In this document: positions 41,785-49,907 of the stretch, one piece after another
How positions within the stretch are numbered: the first letter of the stretch is position 1
How the letters are laid out: each line of letters starts with the position of its first letter
Translations under genes and position numbers: made by a program
Assembly (NCBI GenBank): GCA_965227335.1
Contig: CBDDFV010000009.1
Span: 496,001 to 560,000 of the forward strand
Length of the DNA stretch: 64,000 nt
From: CBDDFV01 sp965227335
GTDB lineage: Bacteria > Planctomycetota > Phycisphaerae > Phycisphaerales > SM1A02
Direction of reading: 5' to 3'
Notes under the pieces: model-generated
What the model saw: the letters and a program-made list of their open reading frames with translations, nothing else
The model's database searches: none
What the model was told of the DNA's origin: nothing

Positions 41785-42197
41785 GCCTGGCCGGCGCCGG
41801 CCCCGACGGAGGGGGGGCTGTTGTGGGGAATCGACTTGCCCGCCGCGTTGACGGCGACCATGGTCAGCACCGCCTCGGTGACGAGCACGGTGTCGCCGGT
41901 GAGGTAGCGTTCGGCCTCGACGCAGACGAGCACGGAGACGGAAGTCGTGCCGACGCGTTTGGTCGTGGTGCGGAAGTTGACCACGTCGCCGACATGCACG
42001 GGGGCGTGGAAGTCCACGCGATCGACGGACGCCGTGACCCAGCGGTGCTGTCCGTGCTGACGGGCCTCGATGAACCCCGCCTGGTCGATGTACGAGAGCA
42101 CCACGCCGCCGAAGATCGTGCCGTACGAATTGGTGTCGCGCGGCATCATGACGACGCGGAGGGCGATGGTCGTGTTCGCGGAGCAGTCGTCGGGCAT
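41781..42197 (-). CDS. Acyl-CoA thioesterase (YciA-like hot-dog fold)
   Basis: A 138-residue thioesterase. MPRDTNSYGTIFGGVVLSYI near residue 18 has the family's N..G.IFGG.L.......A segment, followed by SVDRVDFHAPVHVGDVVNFR and VAVNAAGKSIP at the C terminus. It probably hydrolyses medium- or long-chain acyl-CoA. The ATG at 42197 gives normal length; an upstream frame is longer but unlike the family. Divergent from a lipoprotein gene, with a promoter space of 90 bases. Confidence 0.9.
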   Translation of the reverse strand: MPDDCSANTTIALRVVMMPRDTNSYGTIFGGVVLSYIDQAGFIEARQHGQHRWVTASVDRVDFHAPVHVGDVVNFRTTTKRVGTTSVSVLVCVEAERYLTGDTVLVTEAVLTMVAVNAAGKSIPHNSPPSVGAGAGQA

Positions 42198-42287
42198 GCG
42201 GGGATGATACCGGTCGCGACGGGCGGGTTTCGGGCGGACCCCGCGGTTTCGTGGCACAATTCCATCGCCATGACAAGGAGACCGCGC

Positions 42288-42938
42288 GTGCGACGACGAG
42301 CAATGACGACCGGATGGCTCCGCCTCACCGCCGGCGCGGCGATGACCGCGCTGATCGGCTGCGCCGCGAACCAGACCTCGGACACGACGTCGTCCGACGC
42401 CTCGCCGGTTGACGTGCTGGATCCCGCCTTCACGCCGGCCTGGGCGGAACTCGTGCGGGCGGGGGCGGGGCACGAACCGTTGGCGCGGCTGACGGGAACG
42501 TGGGATTTCACGTACGAGTACTGGATGTGGCCCGGGGCGCCACGCGAAACCGGCGCCGGCGAAGTGACGTACGAGTCGCTCTTCGAGGGCCGGTACGTGC
42601 GGGGCCGGTACGATCTGCGGATGGAGGGCGGTCGTCTGCGGGGCGAGGACCTGATGGGCTACAACGCGTACCGGGGCGAATACGAATCGCTCTGGATCGA
42701 CAACAGCGGCACGCAGTTCATGTCGTCGACGGGCGTCTGGGACGAGTCGTCATCGGCGATCGTCCTGACCGGGGTGTACGACGACATTCCGCTGGACCGT
42801 CGGAACCGTCCGTTCCGGAACGTGATGCGGTTGACCGGGCCGGACACGCTGGAGATCGAGATGTACGCCCCGGACTCGACGGATGAACTGTTTCTGTCGA
42901 TGCGGCTGACCGGCGTGCGGCGGGCGGGGGGCCGGTAA
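42288..42938 (+). CDS. DUF1579-like lipoprotein
   Basis: A 216-residue predicted lipoprotein. The signal is RLTAGAAMTALIGC, with lipobox LIGC. The mature part has LARLTGTWDFTYEYWMWPGA, then GEVTYESLFEGRYVRGRYDL and GYNAYRGEYESLWIDNSGTQ, matching DUF1579 (L.G.W......M.PG....S.G....E...GGR.......G........GYD...K.Y...W.D..ST). I chose the GTG at 42288 because AAGGAG (42275-42280) lies 7 bases before it; an ATG at 42270 precedes that site and one at 42303 is in frame but without it. Function unknown. Confidence 0.82.
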   Translation: MRRRAMTTGWLRLTAGAAMTALIGCAANQTSDTTSSDASPVDVLDPAFTPAWAELVRAGAGHEPLARLTGTWDFTYEYWMWPGAPRETGAGEVTYESLFEGRYVRGRYDLRMEGGRLRGEDLMGYNAYRGEYESLWIDNSGTQFMSSTGVWDESSSAIVLTGVYDDIPLDRRNRPFRNVMRLTGPDTLEIEMYAPDSTDELFLSMRLTGVRRAGGR

Positions 42939-43118
42939 GGCGGGTCCCGCGTCCGTTCGGGGATTGATGGGGCGACGGGGGTGGTTGTCCGCCGTCGCGC
43001 CCTGGGGGTCCGCCTTGCGCCGGCGGGGTCGGTTCCGGTATGATGGGGGTTCAGTTTCCCAGAAGACCAACGTCCGGCCCGGTCCGGGCGGTTCGCCGCG
43101 GCGAGGAGTTGACCAGAC

Positions 43119-45179
43119 ATGCCCAAGTACACGACGGAGGACATCCGCAACCTTGTGCTCGTCGGCGCCAAGGGCGCCGGCAAGACGACCCTGATCGAGC
43201 AGATGCTCGCGAACGCCGGGGTGATCGGGCGTCCGGGGCGGGTGGAGGATCACAACACGGTCTGCGACTACACGGACCTCGAGAAGGTGGCGGATCACAG
43301 TCTCGAGAGCGCGGTGGTGCACTTCGATCACAACGGCGCGCACATCAACCTGATTGACACGCCGGGCGCGAGCGACTTCCTCGGCGCCGCGATCAGCACG
43401 TTCCCCGGCGTGGAGACGGTGCTGGTGATGATCGACGCCAACTCCGGCATCACGACGGTGACGCGTCGGCTGGTGCGTCTGGCGAAGGCGCGTCGGCTGC
43501 CGTGTCTGATCGTCGTGAACAAGATCGACGCGGAGGGCGACCTGCCGGGACTCCTCGGGGCGATCGAGGAGAGCTTCGGCTCCGAGTGCAAGTGCATCAA
43601 CCTGCCGACGGGCGGGGGAACGGGCGTGGTCGACTGTTTCCAGAACGCCGAGGGCGACAGCGATCTCGGGTCGGTCGGCGATTTCCATACGGCGATCATC
43701 GATCAGGTCGTCGAGATCGACGAAGCGTTGATGACGCAGTACCTCGAGTCGGGCGAGGTCACGCCCGCGCAGCTGCACGATCCGTTCGAGCGGGCGCTGC
43801 GGGAAGCGCACCTGATTCCGATCTGCTTCGCGTCGGGCCGTGAGAACGTCGGGGTGACGGAGTTGACCGACATCATCCAGAAGCTGTGTCCGAATCCGAA
43901 GGAAGGCAATCCGCGTCCGTTCGTCGCGATCGCCGAGGACGGTTCGAAGGAGGACGTCACGGTCGAGGCGGACCCGGACAAGCCGCTGATCGCGCACACG
44001 TTCAAGATTTCGTCCGACCCCTTCGTCGGCAAGCTCGCGGTGTTCCGCGTTCACCAGGGGACGCTCACTGCCGGCGAGACGCCGATCATCGACGACGGCA
44101 AGAAGGGCGTGCGGATGGCGCACATCTTCAAGCTGCAGGGCAAGAATCACGCGGAGTGCGAGTCGCTCATCCCCGGCGACATCGGCGCCGTCGCCAAGGT
44201 CGACGAACTGCATTACAACAGCGTGATCCACTCCTCCGAGCACGGCGGTTCGCTGCGGCTCGATCCCGTACCGCTCCCGAAGCCGATGTACGGGCTCGCG
44301 ATCGAGGGCACGAGCAAGGGGGCCGAGACGAAGATCGGCGACGCCCTCCGCAAGATGGACGAAGAAGACCCGACGTTCACCACCGAGCGGGTGGCGACGA
44401 CCGGGGAGCTGGTCATTCGCGGTCTCGGCGATCTGCACCTGCGGTTCAAGCTGCGGTTGCTCAAGGACGTCTACGGCGTCGAGGTCGACACGAGTCCGCC
44501 CAAGGTGGCGTACAAGGAGACGATCACCTCCAAGGCCGAGGGGCACCACCGCCACAAGAAGCAGTCCGGCGGGGCCGGGCAGTTCGGCGAGGTGTATCTC
44601 CGGGTCGAGCCGTTGAACGGCGAAGAGGAAGGCGTGGTCGACGGCCTGCTGTTCGTGGACGACACGTTCGGCGGATCGGTGCCGAAGCAGTTCATGCCCG
44701 CGATCGAGAAGGGCATCCGCCGCGTGATGCAGGAGGGGGCGATCGCCGGCTACCCGATGCAGGACATCAAGGTCGCGGTGTACGACGGCAAGCATCACCC
44801 GGTGGACTCGAAGGAAGTCGCGTTCATGACGGCGGGCCGCCGCGCGTTCATCGATGCGGTGCAGAAGGCGCGTCCGGTGCTGCTGGAGCCGATCGTTCAC
44901 ATGGACATCACGGTTCCGGCGGACATGATCGGCGACATTTCGTCCGACATTTCGGGTCGGCGCGGCCGCATCCAGGGCACCGAGATGCTCCCCGGCAACC
45001 AGGCGATCGTCACGGTGGAGGCACCGCTCTCCGAGGTCATGACCTACGCCTCGCAGCTGAAGTCGATCACCGGCGGGGCGGGCTCCTACACGATGGAGTA
45101 CAGCCACGACGAAGCCACGCCGCCGAACGTACAGCAGCAGGTGGTGGCGGAGTTCAAGCCGCAGGAAGACGAGGACTGA
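43119..45179 (+). CDS. Elongation factor G paralogue (EF-G2-like translational GTPase)
   Basis: A 686-residue EF-G homologue. GTPase motifs: G1 LVGAKGAGKTTLIEQMLANA, G3 IDTPGASDFL, G4 VVNKIDAEGD. Domain II (KPLIAHTFKISSDPFVGKLA), domain III, domain IV (KKQSGGAGQFGEVYLRVEPL) and domain V (LLEPIVHMDITVPADMIGDI) follow. The G1 region and the switch 1 region (VEDHNTVCDYTDLEKVADHS in place of the canonical DWM..E..RGITI) differ from housekeeping EF-G, as in the EF-G2/FusA2-like paralogues. The tip of domain IV lacks the typical length. It may act in stress translation or ribosome recycling. Preceded by a 180-base leader without visible control element. Confidence 0.92.
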   Translation: MPKYTTEDIRNLVLVGAKGAGKTTLIEQMLANAGVIGRPGRVEDHNTVCDYTDLEKVADHSLESAVVHFDHNGAHINLIDTPGASDFLGAAISTFPGVETVLVMIDANSGITTVTRRLVRLAKARRLPCLIVVNKIDAEGDLPGLLGAIEESFGSECKCINLPTGGGTGVVDCFQNAEGDSDLGSVGDFHTAIIDQVVEIDEALMTQYLESGEVTPAQLHDPFERALREAHLIPICFASGRENVGVTELTDIIQKLCPNPKEGNPRPFVAIAEDGSKEDVTVEADPDKPLIAHTFKISSDPFVGKLAVFRVHQGTLTAGETPIIDDGKKGVRMAHIFKLQGKNHAECESLIPGDIGAVAKVDELHYNSVIHSSEHGGSLRLDPVPLPKPMYGLAIEGTSKGAETKIGDALRKMDEEDPTFTTERVATTGELVIRGLGDLHLRFKLRLLKDVYGVEVDTSPPKVAYKETITSKAEGHHRHKKQSGGAGQFGEVYLRVEPLNGEEEGVVDGLLFVDDTFGGSVPKQFMPAIEKGIRRVMQEGAIAGYPMQDIKVAVYDGKHHPVDSKEVAFMTAGRRAFIDAVQKARPVLLEPIVHMDITVPADMIGDISSDISGRRGRIQGTEMLPGNQAIVTVEAPLSEVMTYASQLKSITGGAGSYTMEYSHDEATPPNVQQQVVAEFKPQEDED

Positions 45180-45207
45180 TCGCGTCTTCGGAGTTTGTGT
45201 TCATACG

Positions 45208-45240
45208 ACAGGACGCCGCGCGGAGCGGCGTCCTGTTTTC
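45208..45240 (+). terminator. Intrinsic terminator after the EF-G paralogue
   Basis: An 11-base perfect stem (45208-45218 with 45226-45236) around a 7-base loop is followed by TTTTC within 45236-45240. It lies 29 bases past the stop. Confidence 0.8.
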
Positions 45241-45312
45241 GTAGGTTGGGCCCCCGGCCAACACGGATGTGCAATGAAGGTGATTCGATGTTGGGCCGGG
45301 GGCCCAGCCTAC
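45241..45312. repeat. Inverted repeat of GTAGG type between convergent genes
   Basis: Two arms of 23 and 24 bases (45241-45263 and 45289-45312) pair with one mismatch and one extra base; the core is TGGGCCCCCGGCC. They begin GTAGG and end CCTAC and enclose 25 bases. The element fills the space between the terminator of the EF-G gene and the end of the YccU-like gene. Confidence 0.85.
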
Positions 45313-45318
45313 GCGGAA

Positions 45319-45753
45319 TCAGCGTTCCGAATATCCCATCACCACCAGTGCGCATGGCCCGTGCGCGATCACGTTCACGCCGGCGGCGAGCGCACGCTCG
45401 ATCGCCTCGTCGTGCTCCGCGCCGGGCTGCAGCCAGATGTGCCTGATCCCCAGACGGATCGCTTCGTCGATCACCTGCTCCGTGATCTTCGGCGGCGTGA
45501 TGATCGAGACGCCGTGCGGGACTTCGGGAAGATCCGACAGGCTGGGGTACGACTTCACGCCCTCGATCTCATCCGCCCGCGGATTGATCGCATGCACGGG
45601 CTTGTCGTTCTGCAGATACGCCCGCAGCACCTTGTTCCCGTACTTTTCGCGATTGGTCGAGGCGCCGACCACCGCGAACGGGCCGCCGTCAAGGAAGGCC
45701 TCGATGCGTTCGTTGTCGGTCGTTTCAGCGATGGGTGTGGGTTCAGTGGTCAT
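45319..45753 (-). CDS. CoA-binding protein, YccU-like
   Basis: A 144-residue CoA_binding_2 protein with a Rossmann fold. Motifs are FAVVGASTNREKYGNKVLRA near residue 26, VHAINPRADEIEGVKSYPSL near 53, GVSIITPPKITEQVIDEAIR near 80 and HIWLQPGAEHDEAIERALAA near 105, where the Q.G...E pattern is conserved. A Cys near the end (HGPCALVV, about 134) fits the family's conserved Cys. It binds CoA in structures of relatives; biological role unknown. Lies upstream of nothing obvious; thiG starts further right on the same strand. Confidence 0.9.
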   Translation of the reverse strand: MTTEPTPIAETTDNERIEAFLDGGPFAVVGASTNREKYGNKVLRAYLQNDKPVHAINPRADEIEGVKSYPSLSDLPEVPHGVSIITPPKITEQVIDEAIRLGIRHIWLQPGAEHDEAIERALAAGVNVIAHGPCALVVMGYSER

Positions 45754-45786
45754 GGGATGGTCTCCTGACCTGACGCCCGACGCGCA

Positions 45787-46659
45787 TCACTCGCCGGGGA
45801 TGTACGAAATCACCCCTTCCCACGGGCTGGACGCCGTTGCGTACCGGCGTTGCGGGATGCGACCGGCCCGGAAGCCGTGGTATCCCGCATCGCAGGCGGT
45901 CCGCATGGCGTGGGCCATCCGGACGGGGTCCGCCGCGTGGGCGATGCCTGTATTCAACAGCACGCCGTCCGCGCCTATTTCCATCGCGATCGCAACATCG
46001 CTCGGGGCGCCCACGCCGGCGTCGACGATCACGGGGTAATGCGGGTCGCCGCCGTGGGCGGGATCCTTGAGCAGTTCGAGGATGATCGCGATCGCGGCGG
46101 GGTTGGCGACACCCCGGCCCGACCCGATGGGACTGCCGGCCGGCATGACGCTCGCCGCGCCGGCGTCGCGCAGACGCGCGGCCATGATCGGGTCGTCGCT
46201 CGAGTAGCACAGCACGTCGAAGCCGTCCTTGACGAGCGTTTTGCACGCTTCGAGCGTCCCGACGGGGTCGGGGAGCAGCGTCTTCTTGTCGCCGAGGACC
46301 TCCAGCTTGACCCAGTGCTGGCCGGGGTTGTCGAGCTGGCTGAGCAGCTCGCGGCCGAGGCGGGAGACGCGCACCGCGTCGTCGGCGGTGAAGCAGCCCG
46401 CGGTGTTCGGCAGGATGGTGTAGCGCGACGTGTCGATGAAATCGAGCAGCGAGCGGCCCTCGGCGTCGACGAGTCGTTCGCGTCGGACGGCCACGGTGAT
46501 GACATCCGCGCCGGAGGCGTCGAGCGCCTCGGTCATGAGTTCGTAGCGTTCGTACTTGCCGGTGCCGACGACGAGGCGGCTGGTCAGCGTGAACCGACCG
46601 ACGGTCAGCGGCTCGGGGGCGGGGGTGACGACGGGCGGGGGATTGGTCGCGGTGGTCAT
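45787..46659 (-). CDS. thiG: Thiazole synthase ThiG
   Basis: Forms the thiazole ring of thiamine from DXP, dehydroglycine and ThiS thiocarboxylate. The 290 residues show FTLTSRLVVGTGKYERYELM near residue 23, TILPNTAGCFTADDAVRVSR near 82, WVKLEVLGDKKTLLPDPVGT with the Schiff-base Lys near 117, AAASVMPAGSPIGSGRGVAN near 165 and PVIVDAGVGAPSDVAIAMEI near 205, then GVLLNTGIAHAADPVRMAHA. The C-terminal tail (QRRYATASSPWEGVISYIPG) extends a little beyond the usual end. Follows thiS by 17 bases. Confidence 0.96.
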   Translation of the reverse strand: MTTATNPPPVVTPAPEPLTVGRFTLTSRLVVGTGKYERYELMTEALDASGADVITVAVRRERLVDAEGRSLLDFIDTSRYTILPNTAGCFTADDAVRVSRLGRELLSQLDNPGQHWVKLEVLGDKKTLLPDPVGTLEACKTLVKDGFDVLCYSSDDPIMAARLRDAGAASVMPAGSPIGSGRGVANPAAIAIILELLKDPAHGGDPHYPVIVDAGVGAPSDVAIAMEIGADGVLLNTGIAHAADPVRMAHAMRTACDAGYHGFRAGRIPQRRYATASSPWEGVISYIPGE

Positions 46660-46676
46660 GAGGACTCCAGCAGGAT

Positions 46677-46910
46677 TCAGCCGCCGCCCACGAGGGTGAC
46701 GATCTCAATGACGTCGCCGTCGGCAAGCATGTGCGTGGGATGCGTCGCCTTCGGCGCGACGTCGCGGTTCACTTCGACCGCGCACGGCGCACCGGCGAGA
46801 CCAAGGTGGGCGAGCAGCGTCGCGACGGTGGCGTCGGCGGCGATCGTGCGGGGCTCGCCGTTCACGGTCACGGCGATCGCGGCGTCGGAACGGGCGGCGG
46901 GTTCGGACAT
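46677..46910 (-). CDS. thiS: Sulfur carrier protein ThiS
   Basis: A 77-residue ubiquitin-like sulfur carrier. IAVTVNGEPRTIAADATVAT near the N terminus, LLAHLGLAGAPCAVEVNRDV in the middle and DGDVIEIVTLVGGG at the end match ThiS, including the C-terminal Gly-Gly that becomes the thiocarboxylate; here one extra Gly is present. The adenylating enzyme ThiF is not in the window. No TPP riboswitch was recognised in the 250 bases upstream. Confidence 0.92.
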   Translation of the reverse strand: MSEPAARSDAAIAVTVNGEPRTIAADATVATLLAHLGLAGAPCAVEVNRDVAPKATHPTHMLADGDVIEIVTLVGGG

Positions 46911-47125
46911 TCCGGCATTCTAGCCGGTGACGCCGTTCGGGTCGTGCCGCGCCGACGGACCGGATCGAGCCGTCCTGACGTCGACGGCGTCGGGGAGACG
47001 GCGATCGACGACGTGCGGCGCATGGTCGTCGCGGTGTCGCCCATGACGAGTCCGGTGAGGCGCCGGCGGGTGGGGGCCCCGAGGACGATGAAGTCCCTGT
47101 CTGTGGAACTCACGCGGCACGCCAC
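46911..47125 (-). pseudogene. Possible universal-stress-protein C-terminal fragment
   Basis: Between the antiporter and thiS, the minus strand encodes DRDFIVLGAPTRRRLTGLVM then GDTATTMRR. This resembles the end of a UspA domain (DLIV.G...R..L..L..G....V). After it the frame turns low-complexity and runs into thiS, and no upstream part of a Usp gene is present. The match is short (about 35 residues), so chance similarity is possible. Confidence 0.3.
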
Positions 47126-47168
47126 GGGGCTTCCCCGTCGGCCCGCCCCCTTGACCCGGGCCGCGCGA

Positions 47169-48680
47169 TCAGATGAGGAAGATGAGCGTGATCAGGATGA
47201 ACACGGGCACGAGCACCGGAATCGAGTACTTCACCATGTACCCGAAGAAGCTCGGCATCTTCACGCCGGACTGTTCGGCGATGGACTTCACCATGAAGTT
47301 CGGACCGTTCCCGATGTAGGTCATCGCGCCCATGAACACGGCCCCGAGGCTGACCGCGATGAGGAAGCCGAGCGGGATGTCGCCGGCGCCTTCCTTCTGC
47401 AGCTCCAGCATCGCCGTGCCTTCGGCGACGGGGATTTCCTTGGAGAGTTCGAAGAACACGACGTAGGTCGGGGCGTTGTCGAGGAAGGCCGAGAGGCCGC
47501 CCGTGGCCCAGAAGAAGTGCCACGGCTGATTGAAGATCTCGGCGAGGGCGACGCCGTTGGCCTTGAGGACCTCGAGCGGCACCTGCATGGCGATGAAGAT
47601 GCCCAGGAAGAGGGCCGCGACCTCGAGGATCGCGTGGTAGTTGAACTTGTTCGCCTCGCGGATCGACTTCTTCGTCAGCCAGAGCGAGAGGCCCACGAGG
47701 ACGAGCATCATGAACTCACGGGCGAAGGCCGGCGGCACGACGGCTTCCATACCGAGGAAGGGCTCGCCGGGCTTGATGAACGCCACGCAGAGCACGACGC
47801 CGAGCAGCAGCGGCATGTTGAGCCAGCCGGTGAGCCGCAGCGGCTTGCGTTCCGTGCGGTCGCGCTGGATGTCCTTGATCGATTCCTTCTGGTACACGAG
47901 GGTGTCCCAGACGAAGTAGATCGCGAGCAGGATCACGCAGCACACCGCCCACTCGACCCACAGGTTCAGCGTCCAGAAGAACGGCACGCCGTACAGGAAG
48001 CCGAGAAACAGCGGGGGGTCGCCGATCGGAAGCAGCGTGCCGCCGATGTTGCTGACGAGGAAGATGAAGAAGACGACGGTGTGCGCGACGTGCTTCCGTT
48101 CGCGGTTGGTCTGGAGCAGCGGGCGGATGAGCAGCATGCTCGCGCCGGTGGTGCCGATGAAGCTGGCGATGGCGGCCCCGATCGCAAGGAACGCCGCGTT
48201 GGTGCCGGGGTGCGCCTGGAGATCGCCCTGCAGGTTGATGCCGCCGGAGATCACGTACAACGAGAACAGCAGCACGATGAACGGGATGTACTCCGCCGCG
48301 ATCGCGTGATCGAGGACGAGCATGATCTTCTCGAACGGATGCTCGGGCGTGACCAGCAGGTAGAACAACAGCGTCAGACCCGCGCAGATGAGGGCGACGC
48401 CGAGGCGGTTGCGGTTGCTTTCCCACCAGTGGCTCGTCTTCGGGATCAGGGGGAGCACCGCGATGCACCCGAGGATGCCGACGAAGGGCAGAACGCCCAG
48501 TTGCCACAGATGCGGGGCGTGCGTGTGGTCGCCGCCGTGGGCCTCGCCCGCGTGGGCGAGGTGGTTGTACATCACCAGGAGCATCGCCACCGCACCGGCG
48601 ACGATGGCAAGCCACGCGAGCGGCGAGAGCTTGTGATCGTGGGCGGGGTGGGGCATATGGGCGGCGAAATGCGTGCTCAT
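47169..48680 (-). CDS. Sodium:proton antiporter, NhaD/ArsB superfamily
   Basis: A 503-residue membrane protein with about 12 hydrophobic segments. The N-terminal 60 residues are unusual: THFAAHMPHPAHDHK before the first helix and AHAGEAHGGDHTHAPH after it, both His-rich. The core has IGTTGASMLLIRPLLQTNRE near residue 167 and SNIGGTLLPIGDPPLFLGFL near 200, a matching loop on the other half (WATGGLSAFLDNAPTYVVFF near 400) and GAMTYIGNGPNFMVKSIAEQ near 460. These are the inverted-repeat GT/NAPT and IGNGPN motifs of the NhaD-type antiporters. It likely exports Na+ (or Li+) in exchange for protons. Its start codon is buried in a hairpin; see the leader. Confidence 0.85.
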   Translation of the reverse strand: MSTHFAAHMPHPAHDHKLSPLAWLAIVAGAVAMLLVMYNHLAHAGEAHGGDHTHAPHLWQLGVLPFVGILGCIAVLPLIPKTSHWWESNRNRLGVALICAGLTLLFYLLVTPEHPFEKIMLVLDHAIAAEYIPFIVLLFSLYVISGGINLQGDLQAHPGTNAAFLAIGAAIASFIGTTGASMLLIRPLLQTNRERKHVAHTVVFFIFLVSNIGGTLLPIGDPPLFLGFLYGVPFFWTLNLWVEWAVCCVILLAIYFVWDTLVYQKESIKDIQRDRTERKPLRLTGWLNMPLLLGVVLCVAFIKPGEPFLGMEAVVPPAFAREFMMLVLVGLSLWLTKKSIREANKFNYHAILEVAALFLGIFIAMQVPLEVLKANGVALAEIFNQPWHFFWATGGLSAFLDNAPTYVVFFELSKEIPVAEGTAMLELQKEGAGDIPLGFLIAVSLGAVFMGAMTYIGNGPNFMVKSIAEQSGVKMPSFFGYMVKYSIPVLVPVFILITLIFLI

Positions 48681-48833
48681 GACGTCCTCCGGGGCCGCGC
48701 CGGGGGACGTCAGGGCAGCTGAGGCTCCTGACTCCGGCGGTAGCGTATCGGCCCGATGCGATCTCGGCGAATCGACGCGTCGCCCTGGGAGCGACGGATG
48801 ACGCGGACGCCTCCTTCCCTGGAGACGCCATCC
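48681..48833 (-). promoter_or_regulatory. Structured leader of the antiporter, possible riboswitch
   Basis: In minus-strand order there are four hairpins: 48833-48796 (GGAT/ATCC outside, about 9 bases inside, loop AGGGAA), 48795-48779 (GTCGC/GCGAC), A 48732-48709 (GTCAGG/CCTGAC) and B 48711-48681 (GACGTCC/GGACGTC). B ends directly at the ATG and takes part of the ribosome-binding site GGAGGA into its 3' arm. A and B share bases 48709-48711 and so cannot both form. This is the layout of a translational switch. No known riboswitch class was recognised. The rest of the 303-base gap to coaB shows no gene. Confidence 0.45.
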
Positions 48834-48983
48834 GCTCGTCATCGCGGAAATTGTCGGACCGCCGACGGGCCGCATTCAGTCAGCGCGGCGACCATAGCGC
48901 ACGCAGTTCCGACCGTGCGGGTTGTCGGGGGGTTGTCGCGCAGGTCCGGTCCGGGAATCCGCGTCCGGCGGCCGACGCCCCGA

Positions 48984-49685
48984 TCAGCCGGGCACGTGAT
49001 CGGGCCGGGGAGGAAGGTCGCGGAGATGGGGGATCCGGTCGATCAGCCAGGCGGCGAAGGCGGTCTTTTCCAGCCCCCCCGCGGCGTTCTCCGGACGGTG
49101 CACCACGCCGGTCCGATCGAGCAGCACGGCGTCGATCGTCGCGGCGTCCATGGTCTCCAGCGGATTCGCCACGATCGCGTCGAGGCCCTTCCGCTCCAGT
49201 TTGCGTTTGGCGACCGCCATCAGTCCCCGCGCTGGTTCCAGCGCGTAGCCGATCGTGATCTGGCCTGGTCGGGTCATCTCACGAAGTCCGGCGAGGAGGT
49301 CGGGCGTGGGCGCGAGGTGAAGGGTCAGGCCCTCGGGCTCACGTCGGAGCTTGGCCGCGGGATCCGCGTCCACGGGGCGATAATCGGCGACGGCGGCGGC
49401 CATGATGAGCACATCGTGGTCCGGCCAGCGGCGGGCGAGAAGGGCTTCAAGTTCGGCCGTGGTCTGGAACCGTTCGACGACGACGCCCGAATCATTGGCC
49501 ACGGTCCGGCCGGTCGGGCCGAGGAGGAGCGTTGTGCTGTATCCTGCGGCGGCGCCGGCTTCGGCGAGGGCGACGCCCATGCGGCCGGAGGATCGATTGC
49601 CGAGATAGCGCACGGCGTCGATCGGCTCCCACGTGGGGCCGGCGGTGATGAGCAGGCGTCTGGCGTCGGCGGGGGGCGTGGTCAT
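48984..49685 (-). CDS. coaB: Phosphopantothenate--cysteine ligase, stand-alone CoaB domain
   Basis: Joins 4'-phosphopantothenate to cysteine in CoA synthesis. The 233 residues are only the C-terminal (DFP) half of the usual CoaBC fusion: RRLLITAGPTWEPIDAVRYL then GNRSSGRMGVALAEAGAAAG at the N terminus, LIMAAAVADYRPVDADPAAK near 92 with the conserved AAVADY, KLRREPEGLTLHLAPTPDLL and GLDAIVANPLETMD near 170 with the Ala-Asn. The flavoprotein decarboxylase half (CoaC) is absent on either side. The 220 bases before its start hold no gene that I can support. Confidence 0.9.
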   Translation of the reverse strand: MTTPPADARRLLITAGPTWEPIDAVRYLGNRSSGRMGVALAEAGAAAGYSTTLLLGPTGRTVANDSGVVVERFQTTAELEALLARRWPDHDVLIMAAAVADYRPVDADPAAKLRREPEGLTLHLAPTPDLLAGLREMTRPGQITIGYALEPARGLMAVAKRKLERKGLDAIVANPLETMDAATIDAVLLDRTGVVHRPENAAGGLEKTAFAAWLIDRIPHLRDLPPRPDHVPG

Positions 49686-49907
49686 CGTCGGCGGGCGAAT
49701 GGGTCGTTTCGAGGGCGAGCGGCGGGGCGGGTTTCGTCGGCGCCGCGGTGCGTCGGTCGGGACGGGGATGTCGGGTCGAGACCCGGGCTCCCGGTGCGGT
49801 TTTCAGAAGAGAGGCCGCGGCGTGCTTGATGGCGTCGTCGCGTCCGCTCATACTACGTTGTTCGGCGTCACTCGGGCGTCGAGGAATGACGCAGGCCTGG
49901 AGGTCCG

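Noticed and set aside
46911..47165. TPP riboswitch before thiS-thiG
   Set aside because: No THI-box core motifs were seen on the minus strand of the gap.
49492..49851. Short minus-strand frame before coaB with a plausible start (MSGRDDAIKHAAASLLKT)
   Set aside because: It runs into coaB in another frame, has no family match, and its latter half is Pro/Arg-rich. Kept out, though a small protein starting at 49851 cannot be excluded.
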